From positions 2,565,304-2,629,303 of the forward strand of contig NZ_PGFF01000001.1 of the NCBI RefSeq assembly GCF_002797715.1: a stretch of 64,000 nucleotides of DNA. The letters are read 5' to 3'. The notes below the pieces were generated by a model. The model saw nothing but the letters and a program-made list of their open reading frames with translations, was not told the origin of the DNA and made no database searches. This document shows positions 35,477 to 43,736 of the stretch, one piece after another. The stretch is from Diaminobutyricimonas aerilata. Its GTDB lineage: Bacteria; Actinomycetota; Actinomycetes; Actinomycetales; Microbacteriaceae. Numbering within the stretch: position 1 is the stretch's first letter; every line of letters starts with the position of its first letter. Both the position numbers and the translations under genes were made by a program.

Positions 35477-36103
35477 TCAGCTGGCACCCGCTATGTCGGT
35501 TCTGACGGGCGCGCTCGCGTTCAACCGCACGCGAGAGGTGGTGAATTTCGCCCGTGCTCGCGTGATGTCGAGATCCTTCACGAGCGCAGCCAGCAGATCG
35601 TCGTAAACGCCCCTGTAGGTCGTCAATTCCTCAGCCGAGATCGTGGTTTCGTCGGAGCGCTCGAACCGCTTATCCCAGTGCGGATTCCATCGGATATCTT
35701 TGCGTCGCCAACTCGACCGGCGCCGGAACGCGCCGGTGCGGATGACCGCGTCCTCACCCCAGCCTCCGAAGGTGCGGAAGCTGAGCTTCATGAGGGCCCG
35801 GTAGGCATCGGTCACCTCGGCGCTGAAGAGGGGCGCCGCCACGTTGAACCTCGAATCGAGCCGCCTCTTCAGATCGACGATGTCGACAGGAGAGTCGTCG
35901 CGCCAGGTCCCGATGAACGTCATATAACACATGAGCCAATTCAGGTCCGGAACGAGCTGGGTGTAGTACTCGAGCCGGGTGCGCTGCAGCAATTCGCTGC
36001 GCGATTGACGGCGGGTGATGACGAGTCCGAAGGCGACGACGGCCAGGGGCGTGACTGCGCTTCCCACGGCCGAAACGACATCCGTCCATAGCGGTTCGCT
36101 CAT
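35477..36103 (-). CDS. Hypothetical single-pass membrane protein
   Basis: 208 residues: one N-terminal membrane helix (about 12-32, SAVGSAVTPLAVVAFGLVITRR) and a cytosolic helical domain rich in Arg, Trp and Phe. No family recognised. Base composition is lower in G+C than the galactosidase genes to its left. Membrane-anchored small proteins often act as effectors in defence loci, but nothing here proves that. Confidence 0.6.
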   Translation of the reverse strand: MSEPLWTDVVSAVGSAVTPLAVVAFGLVITRRQSRSELLQRTRLEYYTQLVPDLNWLMCYMTFIGTWRDDSPVDIVDLKRRLDSRFNVAAPLFSAEVTDAYRALMKLSFRTFGGWGEDAVIRTGAFRRRSSWRRKDIRWNPHWDKRFERSDETTISAEELTTYRGVYDDLLAALVKDLDITRARAKFTTSRVRLNASAPVRTDIAGAS

Positions 36104-36194
36104 GTTGCCCGCCTCCCCCAGTCAGGCGACCCCGTTCAGTCGCTTCCTCATCATGGCGTCGAACGGCTTTGGCCGCGATGGCGACCGCCTTTCC

Positions 36195-37982
36195 TCAGTG
36201 CCCCGAGGAATCTACAGCGCGCGACGGGATGAACCTCCTCAGGTACTCGCGCAACGCCGGGTCGCACACGTACACGTACGTGCCCCAAATGCCACGTGTC
36301 AGGAGCACCGCGTAAATGTTCCTGATGAAGCGTAGGAGGTCGTCGTCGCTGTAGGTCTTGCCGAGAAGGGGATTGTTCTCCTTCCCCTTCTTGTCGAAGT
36401 ACGAGGTGCGATCGACGATGAGCCGGCCGTGTTCCGGGTCGTAGCGGAGGTCGGGGCCGACGATCACTCCCGCGTAGTTGAGGTCGTAACCCTGCACAGT
36501 GTGGATCGAGCCCACCTCCTCGATCGAGCCCGGGGAGGCGATCCAGTCCGTGGCGGTGCTGTTCCACCGCAGTCGCAGACCGTCGACCTCGATGTCGAAC
36601 GCCGACTTGTCAGTTTTGCTCCTCCACGGCCACGCGTAACCGGCTACAAGGCGGGCCAGCCCGCGTTCGTTCTCTCGCTCACGGATCTCGCGCTGCATGT
36701 CGCCGAGGCTGTCGAAGAGCCTGAGGTCATAATCGCCGAAGTCCGAAAGCACCTCGTCGCGGGCATCCGGACGCCCCTCGAGCATGCGACGTATGTAGGC
36801 CACATAGTCGCTGCCGGCCTTCACTCGCATCTGGGAAGCCAGTCGGTAGTGCCGGTGCAGCCCCTTCGCTTCGCGCACGAGTGAATCAACTGTCTCGGGA
36901 GCGAGGTCGGCTGGCCGGACGCTCTGCGCGGCGTCGAGCAAAAAGATCTGATGCCGGCTCTTCGCCCGGATCCAGTCCAGCTGCGTTTTCGTCGCGTCGT
37001 CCATCCCGAATAAGCGCTCGTTGATCAAACGGAAGTCCCGGTTCAATACGCCCGAAGGCTGGTTCGCGCGAAGGTTCAGACGATGCGTCTCGTCGACAAT
37101 GAGCAGGTCGTAGTACCCGTCGGAGCGCCCCACGTCGAAGGGGGTCATCACCATGCGCGGCCAGAGGCCGGGCGTCTTTCGGAACACCTTCTCGATCGAC
37201 TTACGGAGTGACTGCTGGGGCACGACGATGCCGATCTTCAGGTCAGCGAGCAGCTCGCGATAGCCCTCGGTGAAGAAGTCCGCGAAAAGGGAGTCGCTGT
37301 CCAAATCGTCAGCGGGCGCTGTGGTCGCAATATCCACGAGCAACTTCAGCAGGTAGATCGCAACCACGGTCTTGCCCGTGCCCGGATCGCCTTGAATAAC
37401 GATGGTGCTGGTGGTCTCCGCCTGCAGGTCGGTGAAGAAGCCTTCAAGGATGTCCTCGACGGCGATCGCCTGGTCTTGCGTGAGGGCCTTGAAGGGCGAG
37501 AGCTTGAACAGGTCGCTGTTCTCGATCTCCGGGATGGTCCGGGTGAAGACGCCGTCGTTTCTGAGCTGCTCGAAGACGTCCCGGAACGATTCGCGGTACT
37601 TCTCGCGCTCGTAGTAGTCCGCTTCCGTGATGCCGTCGTTGCGGTTCAATACGCAATACGCGCCGTCGCCCGCGAGCATCCGGATGAGGTAGGACTCGAG
37701 GTCGAGGCAGACGGACTTGTTGAAGCGTTCGTCGAGCACCACGCGGAGAGTCGTCAGGTGTTGCTTCTCGGGGGAAGCGAGGTGTTGGCGCATGCGGCCG
37801 ACAGCGTTCCGTGACTCGCCCACGTACACGTCATCGAGTGACTCCCGTGCCGTTCCGGGAATCGAGTTCGGCCCATCGAGGACGTACACGACGGGCCAAT
37901 TGGTGTGCCGCGGATCCAGAGGGGCCCAGGACTCGATCCCGTTCAGCTCGAACCTGAGGCGTTCGACCTTAGAGCGCGTCAT
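36195..37982 (-). CDS. GIY-YIG nuclease-like domain fused to DUF2075 SF1 helicase
   Basis: 595 residues. The N-terminus (about 30-115) resembles a GIY-YIG nuclease domain: VVYVLDG, DDVYVGES-N, RMRQHL and a later acidic ESYLIRMLAG. Then a DUF2075-type superfamily 1 helicase: Walker A GDPGTGKT at 198-205, Walker B VDETH at 296-300, DAAQSVR motif III, HTVQGYDLNYAGVIVG motif V and a C-terminal motif VI region. Its start overlaps the MazG-like gene by 14 bases, so the two are coupled. The domain pair is typical of phage-defence neighbourhoods; whether the nuclease residues are all intact should be checked by alignment. Confidence 0.82.
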   Translation of the reverse strand: MTRSKVERLRFELNGIESWAPLDPRHTNWPVVYVLDGPNSIPGTARESLDDVYVGESRNAVGRMRQHLASPEKQHLTTLRVVLDERFNKSVCLDLESYLIRMLAGDGAYCVLNRNDGITEADYYEREKYRESFRDVFEQLRNDGVFTRTIPEIENSDLFKLSPFKALTQDQAIAVEDILEGFFTDLQAETTSTIVIQGDPGTGKTVVAIYLLKLLVDIATTAPADDLDSDSLFADFFTEGYRELLADLKIGIVVPQQSLRKSIEKVFRKTPGLWPRMVMTPFDVGRSDGYYDLLIVDETHRLNLRANQPSGVLNRDFRLINERLFGMDDATKTQLDWIRAKSRHQIFLLDAAQSVRPADLAPETVDSLVREAKGLHRHYRLASQMRVKAGSDYVAYIRRMLEGRPDARDEVLSDFGDYDLRLFDSLGDMQREIRERENERGLARLVAGYAWPWRSKTDKSAFDIEVDGLRLRWNSTATDWIASPGSIEEVGSIHTVQGYDLNYAGVIVGPDLRYDPEHGRLIVDRTSYFDKKGKENNPLLGKTYSDDDLLRFIRNIYAVLLTRGIWGTYVYVCDPALREYLRRFIPSRAVDSSGH

Positions 37983-38286
37983 ACTTCGTGCTGCGGCCGC
38001 GGGCCTTCTCGACGGGGTACTTCTCGCGCGTCTTCGCGAGCTTGTCGAGGATCAACTGGTTCGGATCCACGCCGAGTCGATCCGCGAGCAGCATGCAATA
38101 GGTGAGCACGTCCGCCAGCTCGTCCCGCACTCGGGCATCGTCGGCTGCGTCGCCCCATTGGAAGCACTCGAGCAACTCCCCGGACTCGATGGCGATGCTC
38201 TTGGCGAGGTTCTCAGGCGTATGGAATCGCTCCCAATCACGCTCGGCAACGAATGACGCGAGTTTGTCCCTCACGGTTCCATCCAT
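37969..38286 (-). CDS. MazG-like nucleotide pyrophosphohydrolase
   Basis: 105 residues. All-alpha NTP pyrophosphatase signature: ESGELLECFQW (about 35-45) and DELADVLTYCMLLADRLG (about 56-73), supplying the acidic Mg-binding residues. ATG 38286; the upstream open frame is not protein-like. Coupled to the GIY-YIG/helicase gene. MazG-type enzymes remove nucleotide triphosphates or alarmones; in a defence setting they may deplete dNTPs, but the substrate is unknown. Confidence 0.8.
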   Translation of the reverse strand: MDGTVRDKLASFVAERDWERFHTPENLAKSIAIESGELLECFQWGDAADDARVRDELADVLTYCMLLADRLGVDPNQLILDKLAKTREKYPVEKARGRSTKYDAL

Positions 38287-38431
38287 CGCCTCAACGTAGC
38301 GGACGGCGGCCGGACGGACCGACTCGCAATTAACCAAGCTTCACCCACAACGCGCTGAGACGCACATGGCGGGAGCGGCTCAATCATGTGTGCCGCCGCT
38401 CGTCGCCCTGAGCCTGCGACGTAGACCAAGG

Positions 38432-38668
38432 TCAGGAGAGACGCCAGGGCATGCCGGGTTCCGCTGGCTGCAATGCGCCCGACCCGCGCAAGTCCTGCCC
38501 GGCCCACCGGAGGTCGTATTGCCACGTGTAGAACAGCCCTCCCGAGACGCGCAAGTCGCGCTCGTGATCTCGCCAAATGATCTCGCTGATCTGCAGAATC
38601 GTCCCTGTACCACCGAGCTCCCGCAGGGCCGCCAAGATCCATCCGCCTAAGTCACCCTTAGTCGCCAT
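38432..38668 (-). CDS. Small winged-helix-like protein
   Basis: 78 residues. GGWILAALRELGGTGTILQI followed by SEIIWRDHERDL and YTWQYDLRWAGQDLR has the spacing of the winged-helix domains at the N-terminus of Mrr-like and other restriction proteins, here standing alone. ATG 38668 with AAAGGA at 8 bases supports it as a real gene despite its length. It lies just downstream of the cytosine methyltransferase. Could bind DNA as a specificity or regulatory subunit; tentative. Confidence 0.55.
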   Translation of the reverse strand: MATKGDLGGWILAALRELGGTGTILQISEIIWRDHERDLRVSGGLFYTWQYDLRWAGQDLRGSGALQPAEPGMPWRLS

Positions 38669-38739
38669 TTTGGACGTCCTTTCATGGATCCTGCGCGAGT
38701 CGGAAGCGGCTGCATCGTCGCTGCGAACAGGCCCGGCAG

Positions 38740-39810
38740 CTACAGCAGCCGCTCGAGCTCAAGGGCGATCGCCTTCGCGAGCGGGATCGGAACGGCATTG
38801 CCGATCTGACGCGCGATAGCCGTCTTGGATCCGACGAATCGATGCGTGGACGGGAATCCCTGGAGAAGCGCCGCCTCGTAGTGCGTCAGCGCCCGCGGGG
38901 CGACGGGGTGGAGATACCGGCCCTTCTCCGGCTTGAAGAACTCCGTCCTGATCGTCACGGACGGCTTGTCCCAACGCAGCCGACCCATCACGTCCGCTGT
39001 TCCGGTGGTGTGCCGCTGCCAGCAAGGCGCGAGGAGGTCGTGGGGGATGTCGAAACGGTTGCCGCCCTCCGGTATGTGGGCGAACCGCTTGAGGGACAGC
39101 TCGGAGTACGTCCGTCCGAGATGCAGCTCCTCGGCACTGAAGCTCCCTGCGTACGACCGACCGGCGAATTCGTAGGACCGACTGGGCGGCAGGTCGACCC
39201 CGGTCGCTTCAACCGGAACACCGCTAAGCGCTTCGGCGACGGTCACCCAACGTCCACTGTGGGTCGGCGTCGGGAAAGCAGGCGGTGCGACATCCTTACG
39301 GTGGCCGATCATCACGGCACGCTTGCGGACCTGCGCCGCACCGTAATCGGCCGCATTCAGGATGCGATGCTCGAACGAGTAGTCCTGAAGGTTTCCGTCA
39401 CCGATCGCGCGCGAGAACGCCTCGAACTGGGGCGACTTCGCGAAGGCAGCGACGTTCTCCACCACGAAGTACTTCGGGCGCACCGTCGCGATGGTCTGAG
39501 CGTAGAGCTCCCATAACGCGTTCCGCTCGTCCTGTACGTCCTGCCGACCGAGCGTCGAGAACCCCTGGCACGGGGGGCCTCCCACGATTACATCCACGGA
39601 TTGCGGAGCACGCCCTTCCGCCAGCCACTTCTGGATGGGGCCGGCGTACACGACACCGGAGCCGAAGGTCGCCGTGTACGACGCCGCGGCGGCGAAATCC
39701 ATCTCGACCGCCTGAACCGTACGGAAGCGAGGCGACGCCTCGTGGAAGCCCGCCGTCAACCCACCCGCTCCGGCGAAGAGGTCCAGGACGGAGATCGGGT
39801 CTTCATGCAT
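38740..39810 (-). CDS. DNA (cytosine-5) methyltransferase
   Basis: 356 residues with all catalytic motifs of C5 methyltransferases in order: I DLFAGAGGLTAGF (10-22), IV GGPPCQGFS with Cys81, VI ENV (about 118), VIII QVRKRAVMIG (about 160), IX around RLRWDKPSVTI, X QIGNAVPIPLAKAIA near the end. The target-recognition region (about 200-270) is short. Divergent from the Vsr nuclease across 94 bases. Methylation presumably marks self DNA for the nuclease module encoded at 40.3-52 kb. Confidence 0.92.
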   Translation of the reverse strand: MHEDPISVLDLFAGAGGLTAGFHEASPRFRTVQAVEMDFAAAASYTATFGSGVVYAGPIQKWLAEGRAPQSVDVIVGGPPCQGFSTLGRQDVQDERNALWELYAQTIATVRPKYFVVENVAAFAKSPQFEAFSRAIGDGNLQDYSFEHRILNAADYGAAQVRKRAVMIGHRKDVAPPAFPTPTHSGRWVTVAEALSGVPVEATGVDLPPSRSYEFAGRSYAGSFSAEELHLGRTYSELSLKRFAHIPEGGNRFDIPHDLLAPCWQRHTTGTADVMGRLRWDKPSVTIRTEFFKPEKGRYLHPVAPRALTHYEAALLQGFPSTHRFVGSKTAIARQIGNAVPIPLAKAIALELERLL

Positions 39811-39904
39811 ATGACTGAGACTAGCCGGCGGGTGTGACCATGGCCGTCAACGGCGCGGTCTCCGGCGGCGAGGGTCGAGACGAGCTTGGAGTACCGTCGA
39901 TTCC

Positions 39905-40345
39905 ATGGGTGCGCCGTCGTGGGCTTCGAGCGATGGGGTTGCCCGTTCCATGCGATCCAACCGCGGCAGGGACACAAAACCCGAGCTGGCGATACGAAGG
40001 CTGCTCCATGCCGCTGGCTACCGGTATCGAGTCGACACGGCACCTATACCGGGAATGCGGCGTCGCGCTGACATCGTCTTCACACGACGCCGTATCGCTG
40101 TCTTCATCGACGGGTGTTTCTGGCACGGGTGCCCCCAGCACTACACCGCCCCGAAAACGAATGCGGATTTCTGGGCGCGCAAGGTCGAAGCGAACCGAGC
40201 CAGGGATTCGGACACCGATCGGACGCTAAGGGCGGCGGGTTGGACAGTTCTCCGGGTGTGGGAGCACGAGAGTCCAGCGGAGATGTTCGCCGCGGTGCGG
40301 TCGGCGATGGAGGACACCACGGGCTCAGGTACCGACCGCTCCTGA
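39905..40345 (+). CDS. vsr: Very short patch repair endonuclease (Vsr)
   Basis: 146 residues. Canonical Vsr sequence: RSNRGRDTKPELAIRRLLHAAG, then RADIVFTRRRIAVFIDGCFWHGCPQH, in which the Asp of RADIVF and the FIDGCFWHGC block form the active site and zinc site. It repairs T:G mismatches left when 5-methylcytosine deaminates, so it belongs with the methyltransferase at 38740. Only island gene on the plus strand; its 3' end overlaps the DUF6339 gene by 21 bases. ATG 39905 chosen; an internal ATG at 39950 would trim the N-terminus. Confidence 0.92.
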   Translation: MGAPSWASSDGVARSMRSNRGRDTKPELAIRRLLHAAGYRYRVDTAPIPGMRRRADIVFTRRRIAVFIDGCFWHGCPQHYTAPKTNADFWARKVEANRARDSDTDRTLRAAGWTVLRVWEHESPAEMFAAVRSAMEDTTGSGTDRS

Positions 40346-41038
40346 GCTCTCGCTCACGAGTGTCGCGCAGAGAGAAGCCAGTTCGTCATCCGTCATTGCA
40401 AAGGGGTCCGTGAAGGCGAGGCGCCGTCGGAACCGCGCTGTCGAGTCCCGGATGACAGCACGCCGGTGCTCGCCATCGCCCGTCGCGCTGATCACGGCTC
40501 TGCTCAGATGCACGGTCAGACGAGCATCTCCGCCGATGGCCCGTCTTTCGAGGAGCTGGTTCAAGTCGCTCTCCGAGAGTGAACGCAGCACGTCCGGCGC
40601 GCTCTCGAAGACGGTTCCGTGCCACCAGAGACGGGCCCAGGTGTGTCGCGTCAGGTCGCTGGCGATCCAGCGTTCCCTGTTGCCGCGGCCGAAGCGCCAC
40701 TGAGTCACATGCGGAAGGGCGACAAGCGCGAGGAAGTGCCACACTTCACGAGCGCTAGCTTCAGCCCAAGGGATCTTCATGTGGCGAGTCAGCACGAACG
40801 CCGCTTCCCGGTCGAAGGCTACCCGCTGAGCCGCTGTCGACGTTCCAGGGAAACCCGCTCGCTGTGCGGCGACGACGAGCTCGTCGACCAAAGCGTTCAC
40901 ACGGTCCTCTGCGATTCGGGTGCCACCCGTGGGGGCGAACGTCTGCGCAGGATGTGAGAGCAGCGGTGCCGGTGTCTCCTCCTCTGCGAACAGGGCGAAG
41001 GCCTGCCCGATCGGCAAGCGTGGCCAAAGGTCCGTCAT
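40325..41038 (-). CDS. DUF6339 family protein
   Basis: 237 residues, recognised from LTRHMKIPWAEASAREVWHFLALVALPHVTQWRFG and the following ERWIASDLTRHTWARLWWH, conserved in DUF6339 proteins that travel with Z1/PD-(D/E)XK/ATPase gene sets. No catalytic motif visible; helical and Arg/Trp-rich, so nucleic-acid or partner binding is possible. Start overlaps the upstream gene by 4 bases. Confidence 0.68.
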   Translation of the reverse strand: MTDLWPRLPIGQAFALFAEEETPAPLLSHPAQTFAPTGGTRIAEDRVNALVDELVVAAQRAGFPGTSTAAQRVAFDREAAFVLTRHMKIPWAEASAREVWHFLALVALPHVTQWRFGRGNRERWIASDLTRHTWARLWWHGTVFESAPDVLRSLSESDLNQLLERRAIGGDARLTVHLSRAVISATGDGEHRRAVIRDSTARFRRRLAFTDPFAMTDDELASLCATLVSESSGAVGT

Positions 41039-41931
41039 GAGAACTGCCTCCCATGGCCACGGGAGCGTACGAGGCCAGCCAACCTGGCGAGATACGCGGC
41101 GCGCTCCGTCGAGTCGACTGCTATTGAGTGCAGGCCGTGGCTTTCGGCAGCCTTAAGGAAGCCGCGGAGGACGGCTCCTACCGATTCCGCGACCCAGTCG
41201 TCCCGGGCCAGTAGCGCTTCCCGATCGAGTACCGCCAGCTCGAACAACAGGGACGCCACCTCTCCCTCCAGAACTGCGAGCAGCGTCTGCTGGGTGGTGC
41301 TCGCGGACCGCGCTTCAATGGCGCGTACCAATTCCGAGTCGCGGCTGTTGATGAGCAGCAGGAATCCCCCGTGGAACGGAGCATCCAGATCGGCCGTGGT
41401 TTCAAGGCGCCAACTCGCGGACACATCGATCTTGGTGCTGGCGAAGTCGACGACCGCCGTGGGGAACATGGTCGTGTTGGATTCGACGGTCAGGCGGTGA
41501 GCGTGCTCGGCAAGCACTGCGCCGGGGGCGGTGGGGACGGTGGGGCGGTGCACACCCTGGACTGGCGTCGGCGTGAGTGAAGTGACGATGTCGAGGGATC
41601 CCGCCACCCGCTGGCCGTGCAGCGTCCCCTGCAGGACCACCGGGGCCGAGGCGACCACGTCCGACTGTGCGATCAAGGAACGCATACCGGATGCGCTACT
41701 CGTCCAGGACGCGGTGAGACGGAGCGGGGTTCCAGCCGGAAGACCGGTGTCCATCCATGCCGCATCCACGTCGACATGGACGGTCTGACTGATGGTCAGA
41801 GTTGTATCCGTATCCCACACAGCGAGCGCTGCTGGTAATGCGGTCCAACCCTCGTCGAACATGGTCCAGGGCTCGAATCGAACGGTGTCCGGGCGCGGAA
41901 CGAGATAGGGGAGAGCGCCGCTGGCCGCCAT
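41035..41931 (-). CDS. Unrecognised protein of the Z1/GHKL restriction cluster
   Basis: 298 residues, no family recognised. The first two thirds read as beta-rich (LTISQTVHVDVDAAW, LRLTASWTSSASGM, LTVESNTTMFPTAVVDF) with alternating hydrophobic strands, the last third as helical (ALLARDDWVAESVGAVLRGFLKAAES). Start ATG overlaps the upstream stop by one base and its stop overlaps the next start by 4, so it is a fixed member of the operon. Could be a scaffold or specificity subunit. Confidence 0.65.
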   Translation of the reverse strand: MAASGALPYLVPRPDTVRFEPWTMFDEGWTALPAALAVWDTDTTLTISQTVHVDVDAAWMDTGLPAGTPLRLTASWTSSASGMRSLIAQSDVVASAPVVLQGTLHGQRVAGSLDIVTSLTPTPVQGVHRPTVPTAPGAVLAEHAHRLTVESNTTMFPTAVVDFASTKIDVSASWRLETTADLDAPFHGGFLLLINSRDSELVRAIEARSASTTQQTLLAVLEGEVASLLFELAVLDREALLARDDWVAESVGAVLRGFLKAAESHGLHSIAVDSTERAAYLARLAGLVRSRGHGRQFS

Positions 41932-43736
41932 CAGAGCACCCGTCTCACGACGATGTCCACCACGACGAAGGGCACATACTGGGCGTAAACCCACCACTCG
42001 CTCTCACCGCCCGGTCCCAACCGGATCCCCGCGCCGGGGATCGGTGCGCCGCCGGTGACAGGTGCCCACTGCAGGATGCGGGGCTTGTGCGCGTGCGCGG
42101 GTGCAGTCGCCTCGGCACTGCCTCCGTCGAGTTTCACCACTGCGTCAGCCGTGAGTTGGATTTCCTGCTCCAGCTCGCTCACCCGCACTTTTGTGACCAA
42201 GAACGGTGCCTCTCCGCGGTCTACCAGATGGGTTCGATCGATGACCCTTACGATCGGCTTCCTCGACCGATTCCCTTGGCCCGAGGAAGCGCCGCCTCCC
42301 TCCGTGTTCTGGTCTGCCGCGGCCATCGCCATGGGAGCCAGGAGCGTACCGAGCCGCGCAGAGAACGCGGCGAGGCCGACACGTTCGGTCGCGCCGGTCG
42401 CGAGTGGGCCATCGAACCGCTCCGTCAAATGGCGGCGGATCTGATGCCTGGTCCTGGACACCACCCCATAGGCCGTTCCGCTCAATCCCTTCTCGATCCA
42501 GGCGTCGTGCGTCGGAGGCTCCGCAGCAGCGAAGTAGCGGTCGGCATCCTCGGAGGCCCGGAACACACCTCCGTACCGGAGTGATGGATTCACGTGCTCC
42601 GGCCCTTCGAGATAGTCCACCACCAGTTCCGCCTGCCGCATACGTGCGATGTGCCGGACCGGCGCGTCGAACGGACGAGCCGACTCGATCACGGGCGCCT
42701 CTGAAAGAGCGGCGTTGGCACCGACTGCAACGGACAGCTGCCCGACATCGATCGGCTTCGTTGACCGCTGGATTTGGCGGCCGTTGCCCCCGCGGATCTC
42801 GAGGAGCGCCTCGACGAAAGGTTGCAGCTCGTCGATGGAAGCAGGATCCGGTATGACCACGTCGCGGCCATCGACATCGACGGCGAACTTCATTCGATGC
42901 TCGTCCTCGCCCACCATCTTCGGCCACAGGTGCCAGAGGATCGCGGAGGCGAGGTGGTCCCCGACCTGGTCAACACGACGCACTTCGCCATCGGGGGTCA
43001 GGCCCGTCATCGCGCCGATGACGACGATGTCTGTGCCCGTCTCGCCGCCAGCGAACGGCCGGAATCCGAGTCGGTCCCGCACGGCGTCGGCCGCATCACC
43101 CAACAGCGGGTCCGGGACGTCGTCATCCGAGACGACACCCCACCAATGTCGACCGGTGAACCGCTGCTCATCAACGAAGAAGCTGTTCCCGATGCCTGCA
43201 CCCATCAGTCGTCGCTGCTCGGGCTCTTCCCCTGCTCGACTGTCGGCGATGATGACGCCCGGCGTGCTCAACCGGTAGAAGATTCCCTTGCCGAACCCGA
43301 AGGTACCGCCGCCGAGCGCAGTGTCCCGCGGTTCCCCGACATTGCGCATGAACTGCACGAAATCGCTGCGCTCCCCCGCCGCGGCTTTCATACCGGCTCG
43401 CATCGGCCCGCCGAGTCCCGCCGTTCCTCGATCGGATACCACGAGCATAAGGCTGTCCTCGGTCAGCGACGCCGACAGGTCTTGAATCGATTCCCCTGCG
43501 GGTCCGGGCGTCAATAGTTCGTTCCACACGGCGGCGCGCGCCCCGAGGCGCTGCAGACTCACCCGGAATTCCACAGGTTTCAACCCGATGCGGGCATCCC
43601 AGCTGTTCTGAGCCGCTTCGCGGACCAGGATCTCGAGCGGGTCGAGTGAGGGGCGACCGAGTTGGTTGGCGATGCCTTCGGCAGCCGCCGAACCCTCAGG
43701 CGCGAAGGGCTGCGACCACCAGCGCGGAGGCGTCAT
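41931..43736 (-). CDS. GHKL (HSP90/MORC-like) ATPase
   Basis: 601 residues. N-terminal GHKL nucleotide-binding fold: N-box VREAAQNSWDA at 38-48, G1-type loop SDRGTAGLGG at 101-110, glycine-rich lid GGGTFGFGKGIFY at 142-154. The rest has no recognised domain; it contains a transducer-like region and a charged linker (about 475-495). ATG 43736 overlaps the upstream nuclease gene by 4 bases. Such ATPases, related to MutL and MORC, dimerise on ATP binding and act as DNA clamps; a clamp role in restriction is inference from the operon. Confidence 0.82.
   Translation of the reverse strand: MTPPRWWSQPFAPEGSAAAEGIANQLGRPSLDPLEILVREAAQNSWDARIGLKPVEFRVSLQRLGARAAVWNELLTPGPAGESIQDLSASLTEDSLMLVVSDRGTAGLGGPMRAGMKAAAGERSDFVQFMRNVGEPRDTALGGGTFGFGKGIFYRLSTPGVIIADSRAGEEPEQRRLMGAGIGNSFFVDEQRFTGRHWWGVVSDDDVPDPLLGDAADAVRDRLGFRPFAGGETGTDIVVIGAMTGLTPDGEVRRVDQVGDHLASAILWHLWPKMVGEDEHRMKFAVDVDGRDVVIPDPASIDELQPFVEALLEIRGGNGRQIQRSTKPIDVGQLSVAVGANAALSEAPVIESARPFDAPVRHIARMRQAELVVDYLEGPEHVNPSLRYGGVFRASEDADRYFAAAEPPTHDAWIEKGLSGTAYGVVSRTRHQIRRHLTERFDGPLATGATERVGLAAFSARLGTLLAPMAMAAADQNTEGGGASSGQGNRSRKPIVRVIDRTHLVDRGEAPFLVTKVRVSELEQEIQLTADAVVKLDGGSAEATAPAHAHKPRILQWAPVTGGAPIPGAGIRLGPGGESEWWVYAQYVPFVVVDIVVRRVL

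Noticed and set aside
38366-38650. 94-codon plus-strand frame opposite the small winged-helix gene
   Set aside because: No ribosome site and composition of a shadow frame; the minus-strand frame has AAAGGA at correct distance.
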